This document shows, piece after piece, positions 28,169-36,386 of a DNA stretch of 64,000 bases. Where the stretch lies: assembly GCF_030546805.1 (NCBI RefSeq), contig NZ_JAUOPC010000006.1, positions 186,001 through 250,000 of the forward strand, written 5' to 3'. The position numbers and the translations under genes are program-made. Each line of letters opens with the position of its first letter. Positions within the stretch are counted from its first letter, which is position 1. The notes beneath the pieces were generated by a model. It made no database searches and was not told the origin of the DNA. It saw only the letters and a list, made by a program, of their open reading frames with translations. Origin of the DNA: Cyclobacterium sp. 1_MG-2023 (GTDB lineage: Bacteria; Bacteroidota; Bacteroidia; Cytophagales; Cyclobacteriaceae).

Positions 28169-28629
28169 GTATTAAGATATTTGGTCATTTGGAAGATAGT
28201 TCCGTATTGACAATGACTGTTTTGTTACCAGCGAAACCATTGCTTTACTCGATCATTTTTTGCCTTAGCTTTTACCAAAGCCTAAGCCTCAAGAATATTC
28301 AAGTGGGAAACGGCCTTCCATAGTGGTGAAACTCTAATATTTTGCCCTACTATTAAATGCAATTTCATTGTGGCTGCATCAACTATTAAATTTTTGAAAT
28401 CACTTTACGAGTATCGCTCTGGTAAATAAAATATAAATGTAGTATAAAAAGTTAAAACAAAGTGAGCAATTTCAATTGAGCCAAGCTAGGAAACTATTCC
28501 AAATGATTATTGTCCCTAGCATTCATCCATCGATTAGTACCTTTATCAATGCTAAATAAGAAATATGGGTACCCACAGCACATTTGACTGCCGGTACCCA
28601 TCAAGCGGTTTTTCAATCCAAACAAATTT
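28169..28629. other. Intergenic region with a hairpin near the PepSY gene end
   Basis: Between two minus-strand genes. The MutS-like gene's promoter should lie at its left side but no consensus was recognised. The hairpin at 28565-28601 sits just beyond the PepSY stop. Confidence 0.5.
28565..28601 (-). terminator. Probable terminator of the PepSY operon
   Basis: A 9-bp perfect stem (ATGGGTACC / GGTACCCAT) with a 19-base loop, 28 bases after the PepSY stop. On the minus strand it is followed by a T-rich but interrupted tail, so termination strength is uncertain. Confidence 0.5.
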
Positions 28630-30237
28630 TTAGGCAGGGATCATCTTTCCACTTTTCAATGAAACAGGTTTTTCCACCTTTATTTTTAAGCCTATGATCA
28701 AAGTACCGATTGAGCTAAACAACCAAAAAGCATCGATCAATAGAATATCTGAAAAATCATTGGCCCAACTTATCCAGAGCCAATTTCCTGTAACCAATCC
28801 ATTTGCTAAAGGAACCATTAGTCCCATTGCACCACCCAATATCAATGTCCACTTATTCGTTAGAGCATTGTTTTTAAGGAAAGTGAAAACCAAGGTTAAC
28901 AAGAGCCAAGACCAAAAATAGGTTTGAAAAATAAATGACACCCTGTCCATGCCGGGGTCCTGAAGGCCTATTTTTACCATTACAAAAGTAAGGGCTGTTA
29001 CAGGGTACATGCTTAGGCATCCGGCCAAATAAAACCAAACCAACCAAGCATTAAACTTACGTTTGGCAGGAGAAACACTTTTTTTATCTCGGGCCACCAA
29101 CCAAATCATTACCCCGGAAATTATCACAAAACAGGTGACAATTCCTAAAATAAAGTAAATCAGTTTAACAGCAATGCCACCAAAATCTCCAAAATGTAAT
29201 CTTTGAAGGATTGCTCGAGCTCCTTCCAGATAAGGTACCTCCTCAAATGGGCTCATTTCACTGACCACTTCTCCGCTGGCCACTTTATAAGTTATACTGC
29301 CTGCACTGGCAAATTTAGTGTCAAAATCTGCTTTTCCTTTAAATTCAACATGCATGTTTTGATCTCCATAATTGTATATCTCAATAGTGCGAATGTCAAA
29401 CTTTGGCCATTTTTCTTTGGTTTCATTGAGGAAGCGGTTGATGGAATAATCTGTAGATAAGGTTTCTCCGTTAAACGTATACTCAGGTGAGTTGAAACCG
29501 AAAGCTTCATAAGCCTTCTCAGTACTGTCTTCATAAATAAACTTTACAATGCCCGGAGACATGATTGTCAGCCCTACAATTAGGTAAACTCCTGTCAGTG
29601 CAAAAATAAATTGGTAGGGAAGACCTAATATACCTAGTGCAGTATGGGCGTCGGTCCATAGGTTTTTGACACTTGCTTTGGGTCTGAACATAAAAAAATT
29701 GCTTATTATCTTTTTCCAGTGGACCAAAACCCCGGTAACCACAGCAAAAAGAAAGAAGAAAGCAATTAGTCCTGCCAGCAAATATCCCGATCGGCCAAAA
29801 AAGTTTAGCTGGGCAAAAAAATGTAATCGATACAAAAATTCACCAATAGAGTAGGAGCCCTTGTAATCATAAGTGGTTAAATCTTGGGTATTTAAATATT
29901 TGAAAGTACCCCTTCTGCGCTTTCCTGATTCCTTTGGCTTGCCGTTTTTTGGTGGGGAAATATTCAAGGACAAGCGTTGTTCATCATAATATTGATTGAA
30001 GCTGATGTCCCTATTGATTAAACTGTCTTTGGTTTCAAGACTATCCAGTACCTTATCAAAATCCATTTCTTCTAACTTCCAACCAGTTGCCAATGGCTCA
30101 TTTCTTTCCCAACTGTTGATTTCATCCCTAAAAAATGAAAAGGAGCCGGCAAAGAAAATGACATACAGTGCCATGCTGATGAAAATACCGGAAATTGTAT
30201 GGGTGTGGAAAAGAATATTATATATCCTATTGCTCAT
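28630..30237 (-). CDS. PepSY-associated inner-membrane protein (iron-uptake type), longer copy
   Basis: 535 residues. N-terminal membrane helix (FISMALYVIFFAGSFSFFRDE), periplasmic PepSY-type domains (about 35-150 and 240-340) alternating with membrane helices (about 155-178, 205-230, 355-380), and four further helices towards the C-terminus. Homologues sit in siderophore-uptake loci and are thought to act as inner-membrane ferric reductases or siderophore permeases (Bacteroides XusC is one example). It follows two small membrane proteins by 10 bases, forming a three-gene operon (30870 to 28630). Confidence 0.85.
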   Translation of the reverse strand: MSNRIYNILFHTHTISGIFISMALYVIFFAGSFSFFRDEINSWERNEPLATGWKLEEMDFDKVLDSLETKDSLINRDISFNQYYDEQRLSLNISPPKNGKPKESGKRRRGTFKYLNTQDLTTYDYKGSYSIGEFLYRLHFFAQLNFFGRSGYLLAGLIAFFFLFAVVTGVLVHWKKIISNFFMFRPKASVKNLWTDAHTALGILGLPYQFIFALTGVYLIVGLTIMSPGIVKFIYEDSTEKAYEAFGFNSPEYTFNGETLSTDYSINRFLNETKEKWPKFDIRTIEIYNYGDQNMHVEFKGKADFDTKFASAGSITYKVASGEVVSEMSPFEEVPYLEGARAILQRLHFGDFGGIAVKLIYFILGIVTCFVIISGVMIWLVARDKKSVSPAKRKFNAWLVWFYLAGCLSMYPVTALTFVMVKIGLQDPGMDRVSFIFQTYFWSWLLLTLVFTFLKNNALTNKWTLILGGAMGLMVPLANGLVTGNWLWISWANDFSDILLIDAFWLFSSIGTLIIGLKIKVEKPVSLKSGKMIPA

Positions 30238-30247
30238 GATTGAAGAA

Positions 30248-30541
30248 TTAAATGGGTGAGGATTGACAGAAATAGACTATAGAAGAAAAAACAAGGGTGA
30301 GCAAAAGATAAATTGCCCAAATTTTCCATCCTTTTTTGGCTATAAAAGCCACAATAAGAAGCCCTACCCAAAGTAAAAAGCCTCCAAATACCAGAGTGAA
30401 GAGCACCGCAACTTTATCCAAAACATAGGAAAGCGCAAGAAAGAAAGACACGGTAACGAAATACCCACCTATAAGACCTGCTGAAATCCTGGAAAAGCGG
30501 TGTAGAAAATTGGGATTGAGGTGTTTTTTATTGGCCGGCAT
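30248..30541 (-). CDS. Small integral membrane protein beside PepSY gene
   Basis: 97 residues when started at the ATG (30539-30541), which lies two bases after the preceding gene's stop. The frame stays open to 30607 but that would overlap the upstream gene. The product (MPANKKHLNPNFLHRFSRIS...) has a basic start and three hydrophobic helices (about 22-42, 46-66, 72-90). No named family recognised. Similar small membrane proteins (DUF3325/DUF3649 types) accompany PepSY genes in proteobacterial siderophore operons; equivalence here is by position only. Confidence 0.7.
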   Translation of the reverse strand: MPANKKHLNPNFLHRFSRISAGLIGGYFVTVSFFLALSYVLDKVAVLFTLVFGGFLLWVGLLIVAFIAKKGWKIWAIYLLLTLVFSSIVYFCQSSPI

Positions 30542-30543
30542 GA

Positions 30544-30870
30544 TTAAAACAATTCTAGGATTAACAAAAGACCAAATCCAATTACTATCCAGCCGGTCTT
30601 GATCCACACCAAAGGGGAAATTAAAACCACCAAGCTACCGACCAGCATTAATGAACAAACAAATGCAAATATTCCTGCACCCAAACCCAGTGTATAGATG
30701 GAAAAAAGCATTCCTATCAACATCAATAGGCTACCTATGCTTTTGGCCAATTGCGCATTTGATCTAAACCATGCCTCCCAATTGGCAGGTCTTAAAATTA
30801 CGGCCCGTTGAGAAGTTTGGTAAAAAAACTCAAATCCCAAGAGGGTAAAGATTGTACTGAGTGTAATCAT
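30544..30870 (-). CDS. Small integral membrane protein, first gene of PepSY trio
   Basis: 108 residues with an N-terminal short hydrophobic stretch, a soluble link (QTSQRAVILRPANWEAWFRSNAQ) and three membrane helices. No catalytic motif. It opens the trio that ends with the PepSY protein and is separated from the DUF4198 gene by a terminator-like hairpin, so the trio probably has its own promoter. Function unknown; involvement in iron uptake is inferred from neighbours. Confidence 0.72.
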   Translation of the reverse strand: MITLSTIFTLLGFEFFYQTSQRAVILRPANWEAWFRSNAQLAKSIGSLLMLIGMLFSIYTLGLGAGIFAFVCSLMLVGSLVVLISPLVWIKTGWIVIGFGLLLILELF

Positions 30871-30948
30871 TCTTATATTGTTATTCGTTTCTATGGTTTA
30901 CAAGACTAAAACACGTGACCACTTGTCACTTGTGACTAAAAAAAGGAA

Positions 30949-30987
30949 CACCAGAACCACCACGAAGCAATAATGGTGGTACCGGTG
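30949..30987 (-). terminator. Probable terminator after DUF4198 gene
   Basis: Imperfect stem: ACCACCA / TGGTGGT with outer CACC / GGTG separated by a 3x3 internal loop. On the minus strand it is followed within a few bases by a run of seven Ts. Lies 80 bases past the DUF4198 gene. Confidence 0.6.
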
Positions 30988-31066
30988 CAAAAAATTAGTT
31001 TTAAAAATATAGGATCTTAGCTCAAAAGTCACATAAAAAAATACCCACTATCTTTACTGGAAAACA

Positions 31067-31756
31067 TTACATCTCAACCACTTGTGTTGCACATTTCCAT
31101 ATTGCTTTAAGCCCAGAAGGATCATCTTTTTTAAGTTTTTCGGTCATTGTTACTTCAGCAAAGTATTTACCTGATCCATTTATGTCTGCTTTGGCTTTTC
31201 CTTTTTTGTCTGTAGTAAAGTCTAGACTATTATTGTCAGGGCCCAATATATTTATGGTAGCTTCAGGAAGAGGCTCCCCTTTATAGGACACATTAAACTT
31301 AGAAGATTTAGGATTTCTACTAAGCATTAGCTCCGTTTGTTCAGTTAGGTCTGCTTTGTCCTTTCCTACCCAAACTTGAGCAGATGCATTGAATTGATAG
31401 GCGGTGGTTCCTTTAAGCACTTTGGCTGTATGGCTGATTTGCAATTGATATTCTCCTTTTTCTTCTGCTACAAAGCTTCCTTCAAAATGGTCCTTTCGAG
31501 CTACTTTGTTTAACTTGCTTCGCTTACCGGATGGACTGATTAACCAGAGCTCAAAATCCTTTACATCAGAATACCAATCTGCAACATCTTCGATGGCATC
31601 TTCATGATAGTCTGCATAGTAAACCTTAAAGGCATGTGTTTTTCCCAACTCTGTAGTGGCCGATGTATGGATCCACAATGCATGAGCATGAAGGCTGCTA
31701 ACCAGCAGGCCAAACAGCAAACTCAAAACCAATGATTTTATAGATGTATTTTTCAT
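31067..31756 (-). CDS. DUF4198-like periplasmic protein
   Basis: 229 residues with a signal peptide (about 1-25, ending LHAHALW). The N-terminal domain resembles DUF4198/NikM-like periplasmic modules (HALWIHTS at the mature N-terminus). The second half has a carboxypeptidase-regulatory-like beta-sandwich (EPLPEATINILGPDNNSLDFTTD). Such proteins occur next to nickel, cobalt or iron transporters and probably bind or deliver metal; the exact metal is unknown. The gene follows the small Cys protein by 10 bases. Confidence 0.78.
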   Translation of the reverse strand: MKNTSIKSLVLSLLFGLLVSSLHAHALWIHTSATTELGKTHAFKVYYADYHEDAIEDVADWYSDVKDFELWLISPSGKRSKLNKVARKDHFEGSFVAEEKGEYQLQISHTAKVLKGTTAYQFNASAQVWVGKDKADLTEQTELMLSRNPKSSKFNVSYKGEPLPEATINILGPDNNSLDFTTDKKGKAKADINGSGKYFAEVTMTEKLKKDDPSGLKAIWKCATQVVEM

Positions 31757-31766
31757 ATTTATTTTA

Positions 31767-32096
31767 TTAAAGCTTTCGAATCATTTCTATCAATTCAAGT
31801 TGCTCATTGGCCTCTATTGCACATGCTTTCAAATGATAGAACTCTTCTTCTGAAAATGAAAATTGAATGTCTTGATGATAAGTTTCAATAATTACCCTAT
31901 CGATACCATCCATGCAAGGAAATTTGTAATAGTCAAAATCTATCTGTTTCAAATACCTAATAAAGGCCGCAAAATTTACCTCATCAAAGCCAATCATAAC
32001 TTGGTGATACATTAAACCCATCCTACAACAGTCCACACATTTGGTGAATATTAAATCGCGGTTTTGATAGATTACTTCCGTTTTACATGTTGACAT
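31767..32096 (-). CDS. Small Cys-containing cytoplasmic protein
   Basis: 109 residues without signal peptide. Cys4 and a Cys20-x2-Cys23-Cys24 knuckle near the N-terminus suggest a small metal-binding site; the remainder is alpha/beta, ending with a glutamate-rich helix (CAIEANEQLELIEMIRKL). It resembles short Bacteroidota proteins grouped as DUF6686, but this match is from memory of the pattern only. It lies directly before the DUF4198 gene in the iron region, so a role in metal sensing or delivery is possible. Confidence 0.6.
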   Translation of the reverse strand: MSTCKTEVIYQNRDLIFTKCVDCCRMGLMYHQVMIGFDEVNFAAFIRYLKQIDFDYYKFPCMDGIDRVIIETYHQDIQFSFSEEEFYHLKACAIEANEQLELIEMIRKL

Positions 32097-32166
32097 TCCA
32101 CAGTTGTTTAGCGATTGAAAATTGCTCTATTTCTTTAATCGTAATAGTTTTCATAGCCTACCCAAC

Positions 32167-32174
32167 CAAAATTA
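32167..32174 (-). promoter_or_regulatory. Candidate -7 box for the Cys-protein/DUF4198 pair
   Basis: The minus strand reads TAATTTTG, a perfect -7 match 71 bases upstream of the start at 32096. No -33 match. Confidence 0.3.
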
Positions 32175-32370
32175 TGGCAGTAGAAAATTTATAGCTCAGC
32201 GACTTTTGTCCCCATAATGACTCGTGAACGCAGCCTATGAATTCCGCTTCTTTTCCTTTAGTTTGGGTTCAATTGATTAGGTTATTGCACCTTATTTAAA
32301 TTGGGCCTGGGTTTATTTGCCACATCTGCCGGCCGAGACATTAGGACAATCCACCCAGGACTTAATTCCA

Positions 32371-33603
32371 TTATTCCGCAGGGTCTAAATGGCTAATGGC
32401 GGTTATTCTTCCTCCTTCAACCTTCAAGCCTTGAGTGGCTGTGGCGGAAATTGCGTCAAACTCATAAACCCAGCTGCCCGTATCTGTCGTAATTCCGATA
32501 TAGGCTTTTCCATTTAGGGTGGAGTAATTATTAATTGTCACATTGACTATCTCTTCTTCTGTGGGAGCACCTGACACCCAGGTAAATGTTTTGTTATACA
32601 CATCGGCGATTCCGAAGCGATTCCCTGTAGAATAAGCTCCTTTTTCCTCCTTCATGGTTAAAATAAATTTTCCATTTCCCGCATAGGTTTTTGCAGTGAT
32701 ATAGTAGTCATCTGCCAACTCTTCCACATTGAAATAGTAAGATTGGTCAAAGGCCAATTCCCCATTTTTGATTCTTGTAAATGCAGAAGGCAAAGTGCTG
32801 GTCATTTCGCCATTGGAAGTAGCTATGGAGCCTGAAAAAGCGTAAGCATCTCCTTTTTCATCGACCTCCAAGCCAGAAAGAAAATAGCGTCCGATAAAAC
32901 TGGTTCTGTTGTCCTTAATTACAGTATTTAACTCCATGCTCGGATAATCGAAAACAGCAATATAAGCGCTGTCAGGATAGGAAGTCCCGAAGGTGTCGTT
33001 GCAACATGCTTTGATACTAAAATACGGAGCAAATAATTTGTCTCCCACTTGAGAAACCCAAGAAAAGAAAGCCCTTTCTCCATTGTTTGCTATTTCTTCT
33101 TGGTTCCATTGTCCATCATCCACGATCTGGAGTTGTTCGGTGTCTAGCCGGTACCAAGAGGCCATAGGTTCATCACCTCTAGAAATTTTCACCATTACGA
33201 TATCATCATCCATAGGTCCGAAGGCCTGTACCGTTTCTGATTGAAAATCGGATTTTTTCACAAGGCTTCCATTTGCATCAAGCTCATAGGTGGTCACCGC
33301 TCCGGGATTCCCCTGCCCATATAGCATACTAAAGAACTTGTTATTGTGGGTAACATAATATCGGTAAGTTCCGTCCTGCTCCACACCATTTCCCAGTGTA
33401 CTAACCGTTCCTTCGGTTAGGCTTTCTGCAGTCAACAAATAATCCGCAACTCCATCTGAAGCCATAGGCGTAGAGGCGATAATGTAACGACTTTCTCCGG
33501 CAACTACAGGGGGGCCTTCTGAAGTAGGAGTGGTTTCACAACTGATCAAGCTTATGACCAATGCGATCATGCAGGCTAATAAATAATTACGGTTGGTTTT
33601 CAT
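32371..33603 (-). CDS. DUF4374 lipoprotein (XusB-like)
   Basis: 410 residues. Lipoprotein signal with lipobox SLISC (Cys22). The mature part is a predicted beta-propeller of the DUF4374 family (SRYIIASTP, FFSWVSQVGDKLFAPYFSIK, SYPDSAYIAVFDYPSMELN). In Bacteroides thetaiotaomicron the DUF4374 lipoprotein XusB is surface-exposed and binds ferric siderophores made by other bacteria. The gene starts 14 bases after the TonB-dependent receptor stop, so the two form a receptor/surface-binder operon. Assignment to siderophore capture is strong by context, ligand unknown. Confidence 0.85.
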   Translation of the reverse strand: MKTNRNYLLACMIALVISLISCETTPTSEGPPVVAGESRYIIASTPMASDGVADYLLTAESLTEGTVSTLGNGVEQDGTYRYYVTHNNKFFSMLYGQGNPGAVTTYELDANGSLVKKSDFQSETVQAFGPMDDDIVMVKISRGDEPMASWYRLDTEQLQIVDDGQWNQEEIANNGERAFFSWVSQVGDKLFAPYFSIKACCNDTFGTSYPDSAYIAVFDYPSMELNTVIKDNRTSFIGRYFLSGLEVDEKGDAYAFSGSIATSNGEMTSTLPSAFTRIKNGELAFDQSYYFNVEELADDYYITAKTYAGNGKFILTMKEEKGAYSTGNRFGIADVYNKTFTWVSGAPTEEEIVNVTINNYSTLNGKAYIGITTDTGSWVYEFDAISATATQGLKVEGGRITAISHLDPAE

Positions 33604-33617
33604 ATGTTTAGTAAGAA

Positions 33618-35990
33618 TTAGTATATAAAATATCTGATTTTCCCCGAAAAACTTCTCCCGGGTTTTTGTAAGCTAAAATTATCATAGAGGACTTTATCGA
33701 AAAGGTTTCTGCACTCAGCTACCAACTGTAGCTTGCCTTTAGCCCCTGTGGTATAAGTGGCACTTAAATCGTGGGAAAGTTGCATTGGAACATCGAACTT
33801 CTCAGCCCCTAAGCTTGGCCAATACAGGTAAAAAGCATGCACATAAAGCAAATTATAGCCCAAGGCCAAGTCATTTCCTTTCCCAAAGGCATTGGAAAGG
33901 AGAACATTGATATCTGCGTTGCCAAAGAGGTATGGCATATTGGGAACACGGTCTCGGTACACCAAGCTTGGTACCGTCTGGCCCTCTTCATATTTTGTAT
34001 TGTTCCTGAGATTTTGATAAGTAATATTGGTTCCTGCATTGATCAAGTTGCCATAGCTGTACCTAATTTCACCCTCCACACCCAGATTGGTCACATTGTA
34101 AAGGTTATCCATTACCTGCATGCTTTGGTTATTATTTAACCTTGGCCGGATAAAATCATGGGCATCTCTATAGAACCCATTGGCAGAAAAATCAAGCCTG
34201 TGATCCGCATGCAACTGCTTCCAAATACTCAAGCCTAAATTGTAGTTGTAGCTGTTTTCCGGTTTCAAGTCTAAATTACCCTGAAGATTTACCATGTCAC
34301 CAAACAGCTCTTCAGGTTCCGGCAAACGATAGCTTTTTTCAAAGGAAGCCTTTAGCTGAAAATTGCCGGTTAGGAAATATGAGCCGGTGACACCATAACC
34401 CGGATAGGTAAAAGTTTCTTTGTTGTTCCTGTAAGCTACATCACCATAATTACCGGTAGGATTATAAGCCATAGCAAAAAAGTTGCTTTGCTTGTATATT
34501 TTAGAGAAAGCCGAAATACTACCCTTTTCTTCCCAGTTTAGCTGATAACTAAGGCCGGTTATGTTTTTAGAAGTCTTCCTGGGTTGCTCATAAATTTCTT
34601 TTTCAGGGTACAACTCATCACTGCCTGTTCGGTTAAAACTGTTGAATACATGGCTAACTGCTATGGTATGTAGGTCTCCAAATTGGTAATGTGCATTGGC
34701 AGTAAAAACAGCATTGTTGTTTTTGAACTTGTACATGGAGTAGGAGCGTTCTCCTCCTTCGGTCTCGTATTCTTTATATTGCTGAAACCAATTGTAGCGC
34801 CTATTGACCGTATCTATGTTCTGTTCCGTACCAAAATTATAATTGGCATTTATATTTAAATCCAAACCTTTGGTAAATAGGTCGCCCTTATTGTATTTGA
34901 GGGTAGGCATCAGAATGGTCCCCTTCCTATGCCAATCCCCAAAAACTGATACTAACCTGGCCCCAGTCTGAACTTCAGCGTAATTTTTACCGGCTGTTAA
35001 GCCCAGCATCAACTTGTCTGCATAGGGTTTTCCTTGCACCCCCACTTGGGTAATCACCGTCTCATTGTGGTAATTGTCATGAAACCTTCGCACACGTTGG
35101 TTGGGGTAATATTTTCCGGTTTCTATATCAGCTACATCCACATTCACCCAGTAATTATTGTCTGAGTAATTTTGAAAGGCATTGAACTGCACAGTAAAAC
35201 CTGATTTGTCAACAAAGGCGGTATTGATAACTGTCCTATGGGTATTGAAAGAACCAAAAGAGTAGGAGGCGTCTACATAGTTTCTCCTAACTTTCTTAGT
35301 AACAATATTTACAGCACCTCCCAAAGCATCTGCCCCCAAACCTATCGGAACCACACCCTTATATACTTCTATGCGTTCTGATAGATTGATGGGAATATTG
35401 TTCAACTGAAAGGAAGAGCCGAAATCATCCATGGGAATCCCATCAATAAAAAACTTCACTTGTTTTCCTGAAAATCCATTCAAGGAAAAATTCATTCTGG
35501 AACCTACACCTCCACTTTCTCGAACCCTAACTCCTGAAACCCTGTCCAAGGCATGGCCCAGATCCAGATTGGTATGGTGAAGCTTCCTTGCATCCACCAC
35601 CTCTACATTAAATGCCTTTTCCCTGATTTCGCTAAGTTCTGACTTACCTAGTAGGGTAAACTCCTGAAGATCTGTGGCTGCTTCAGTTAATTGAATGGTA
35701 AGGTTCTTGGCTCTTTGGTCCTTTGAAATGATTTGTTGTTTGGATTCATAACCCAAAAAAGAAAAAGTCAAGGTATAGTCCTCGTTGGAAGACAATTGTA
35801 GCCGAAACGTTCCGTCAGCTTCCGTAACCAGGCCTTTTTTTAATTCCAAAATCTGAACCAAAACACCCGGAATAGGCTGACCTTCTTGATCCGTAACAGT
35901 GCCTTTTATTTGATCGGCTTCTTGTGAATAGCCGAACTGAGTTAAAAAAAGACATAAAAATATTACTGACAATATTTTATTATATTGCAT
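33618..35990 (-). CDS. TonB-dependent receptor paired with DUF4374 lipoprotein
   Basis: 790 residues. Signal peptide 1-22 (FGYSQ), carboxypeptidase-regulatory-like domain (about 28-110), plug domain (about 125-235; FFIDGIPMDDFGSSFQLNNIP and GADALGGAVNIVTKK), then a 22-strand outer-membrane barrel ending in an aromatic residue (RYFIY). With the DUF4374 gene it matches the XusA-XusB order. Expression looks individually controlled: a TTTG-N20-TAGATTTG promoter and a perfect hairpin lie in its upstream region. Confidence 0.93.
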   Translation of the reverse strand: MQYNKILSVIFLCLFLTQFGYSQEADQIKGTVTDQEGQPIPGVLVQILELKKGLVTEADGTFRLQLSSNEDYTLTFSFLGYESKQQIISKDQRAKNLTIQLTEAATDLQEFTLLGKSELSEIREKAFNVEVVDARKLHHTNLDLGHALDRVSGVRVRESGGVGSRMNFSLNGFSGKQVKFFIDGIPMDDFGSSFQLNNIPINLSERIEVYKGVVPIGLGADALGGAVNIVTKKVRRNYVDASYSFGSFNTHRTVINTAFVDKSGFTVQFNAFQNYSDNNYWVNVDVADIETGKYYPNQRVRRFHDNYHNETVITQVGVQGKPYADKLMLGLTAGKNYAEVQTGARLVSVFGDWHRKGTILMPTLKYNKGDLFTKGLDLNINANYNFGTEQNIDTVNRRYNWFQQYKEYETEGGERSYSMYKFKNNNAVFTANAHYQFGDLHTIAVSHVFNSFNRTGSDELYPEKEIYEQPRKTSKNITGLSYQLNWEEKGSISAFSKIYKQSNFFAMAYNPTGNYGDVAYRNNKETFTYPGYGVTGSYFLTGNFQLKASFEKSYRLPEPEELFGDMVNLQGNLDLKPENSYNYNLGLSIWKQLHADHRLDFSANGFYRDAHDFIRPRLNNNQSMQVMDNLYNVTNLGVEGEIRYSYGNLINAGTNITYQNLRNNTKYEEGQTVPSLVYRDRVPNMPYLFGNADINVLLSNAFGKGNDLALGYNLLYVHAFYLYWPSLGAEKFDVPMQLSHDLSATYTTGAKGKLQLVAECRNLFDKVLYDNFSLQKPGRSFSGKIRYFIY

Positions 35991-36026
35991 TGCTTTTTAA
36001 TTGGAGAATTAGGAAGTAGTTTACCT

Positions 36027-36056
36027 GAAACCTTGCAGTTGCCGCTGCAAGGTTTC
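36027..36056 (-). promoter_or_regulatory. 12-bp perfect hairpin in the 5' leader of the TonB receptor gene
   Basis: GAAACCTTGCAG and CTGCAAGGTTTC enclose a 6-base loop. It lies between the predicted transcription start (~36092) and the start codon at 35990. The T tract is on the plus strand, so for the receptor mRNA it is a leader structure rather than a terminator; it could also stop antisense transcription. Confidence 0.65.
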
Positions 36057-36098
36057 TTTTTATTCACTATTGTTATTTAGATTAATTTTAAATTAAGA

Positions 36099-36130
36099 CA
36101 AATCTAAGGTTAGACGACTAAGATGCCAAA
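36099..36130 (-). promoter_or_regulatory. Bacteroidota promoter of the TonB receptor-DUF4374 operon
   Basis: On the minus strand TTTG (36127-36130), 20 bases, then TAGATTTG (36099-36106): both boxes and the spacing match the Bacteroidota sigma consensus. Predicted leader about 100 bases. Confidence 0.65.
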
Positions 36131-36386
36131 TGATTTGAAGATTAATTTTCATTTTTTTTAACAAAAATTAAAATTTGTAAAGACCTTAGTTCAGCCATCT
36201 AATAGCATAAAACAACCTGAGAGGTAGCTCATTGAATACCAGACCATTAATCTTGGGTTATCTGGGAATAAAAAAGGTTAAACCATTGCATTTTGAGCTA
36301 ATACAAATTTAAAATTGCTCAATTGTTCTTAGGTTAAATGTATTCCATCAAACTTTTGTCATTGGTTTTTTGGCTCGGGTTCGGTT

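Larger units (their letters stand above)
35991..36386. other. Intergenic control region of the TonB receptor gene
   Basis: Carries the promoter at 36099-36130 and the leader hairpin at 36027-36056, both described separately. The remaining ~250 bases up to the PepSY gene hold no gene or further clear signal. Confidence 0.6.

Noticed and set aside
30542-30607. Longer N-terminus for the second small membrane protein
   Set aside because: Overlaps the preceding gene by 64 bases; the ATG two bases after that gene's stop is better.
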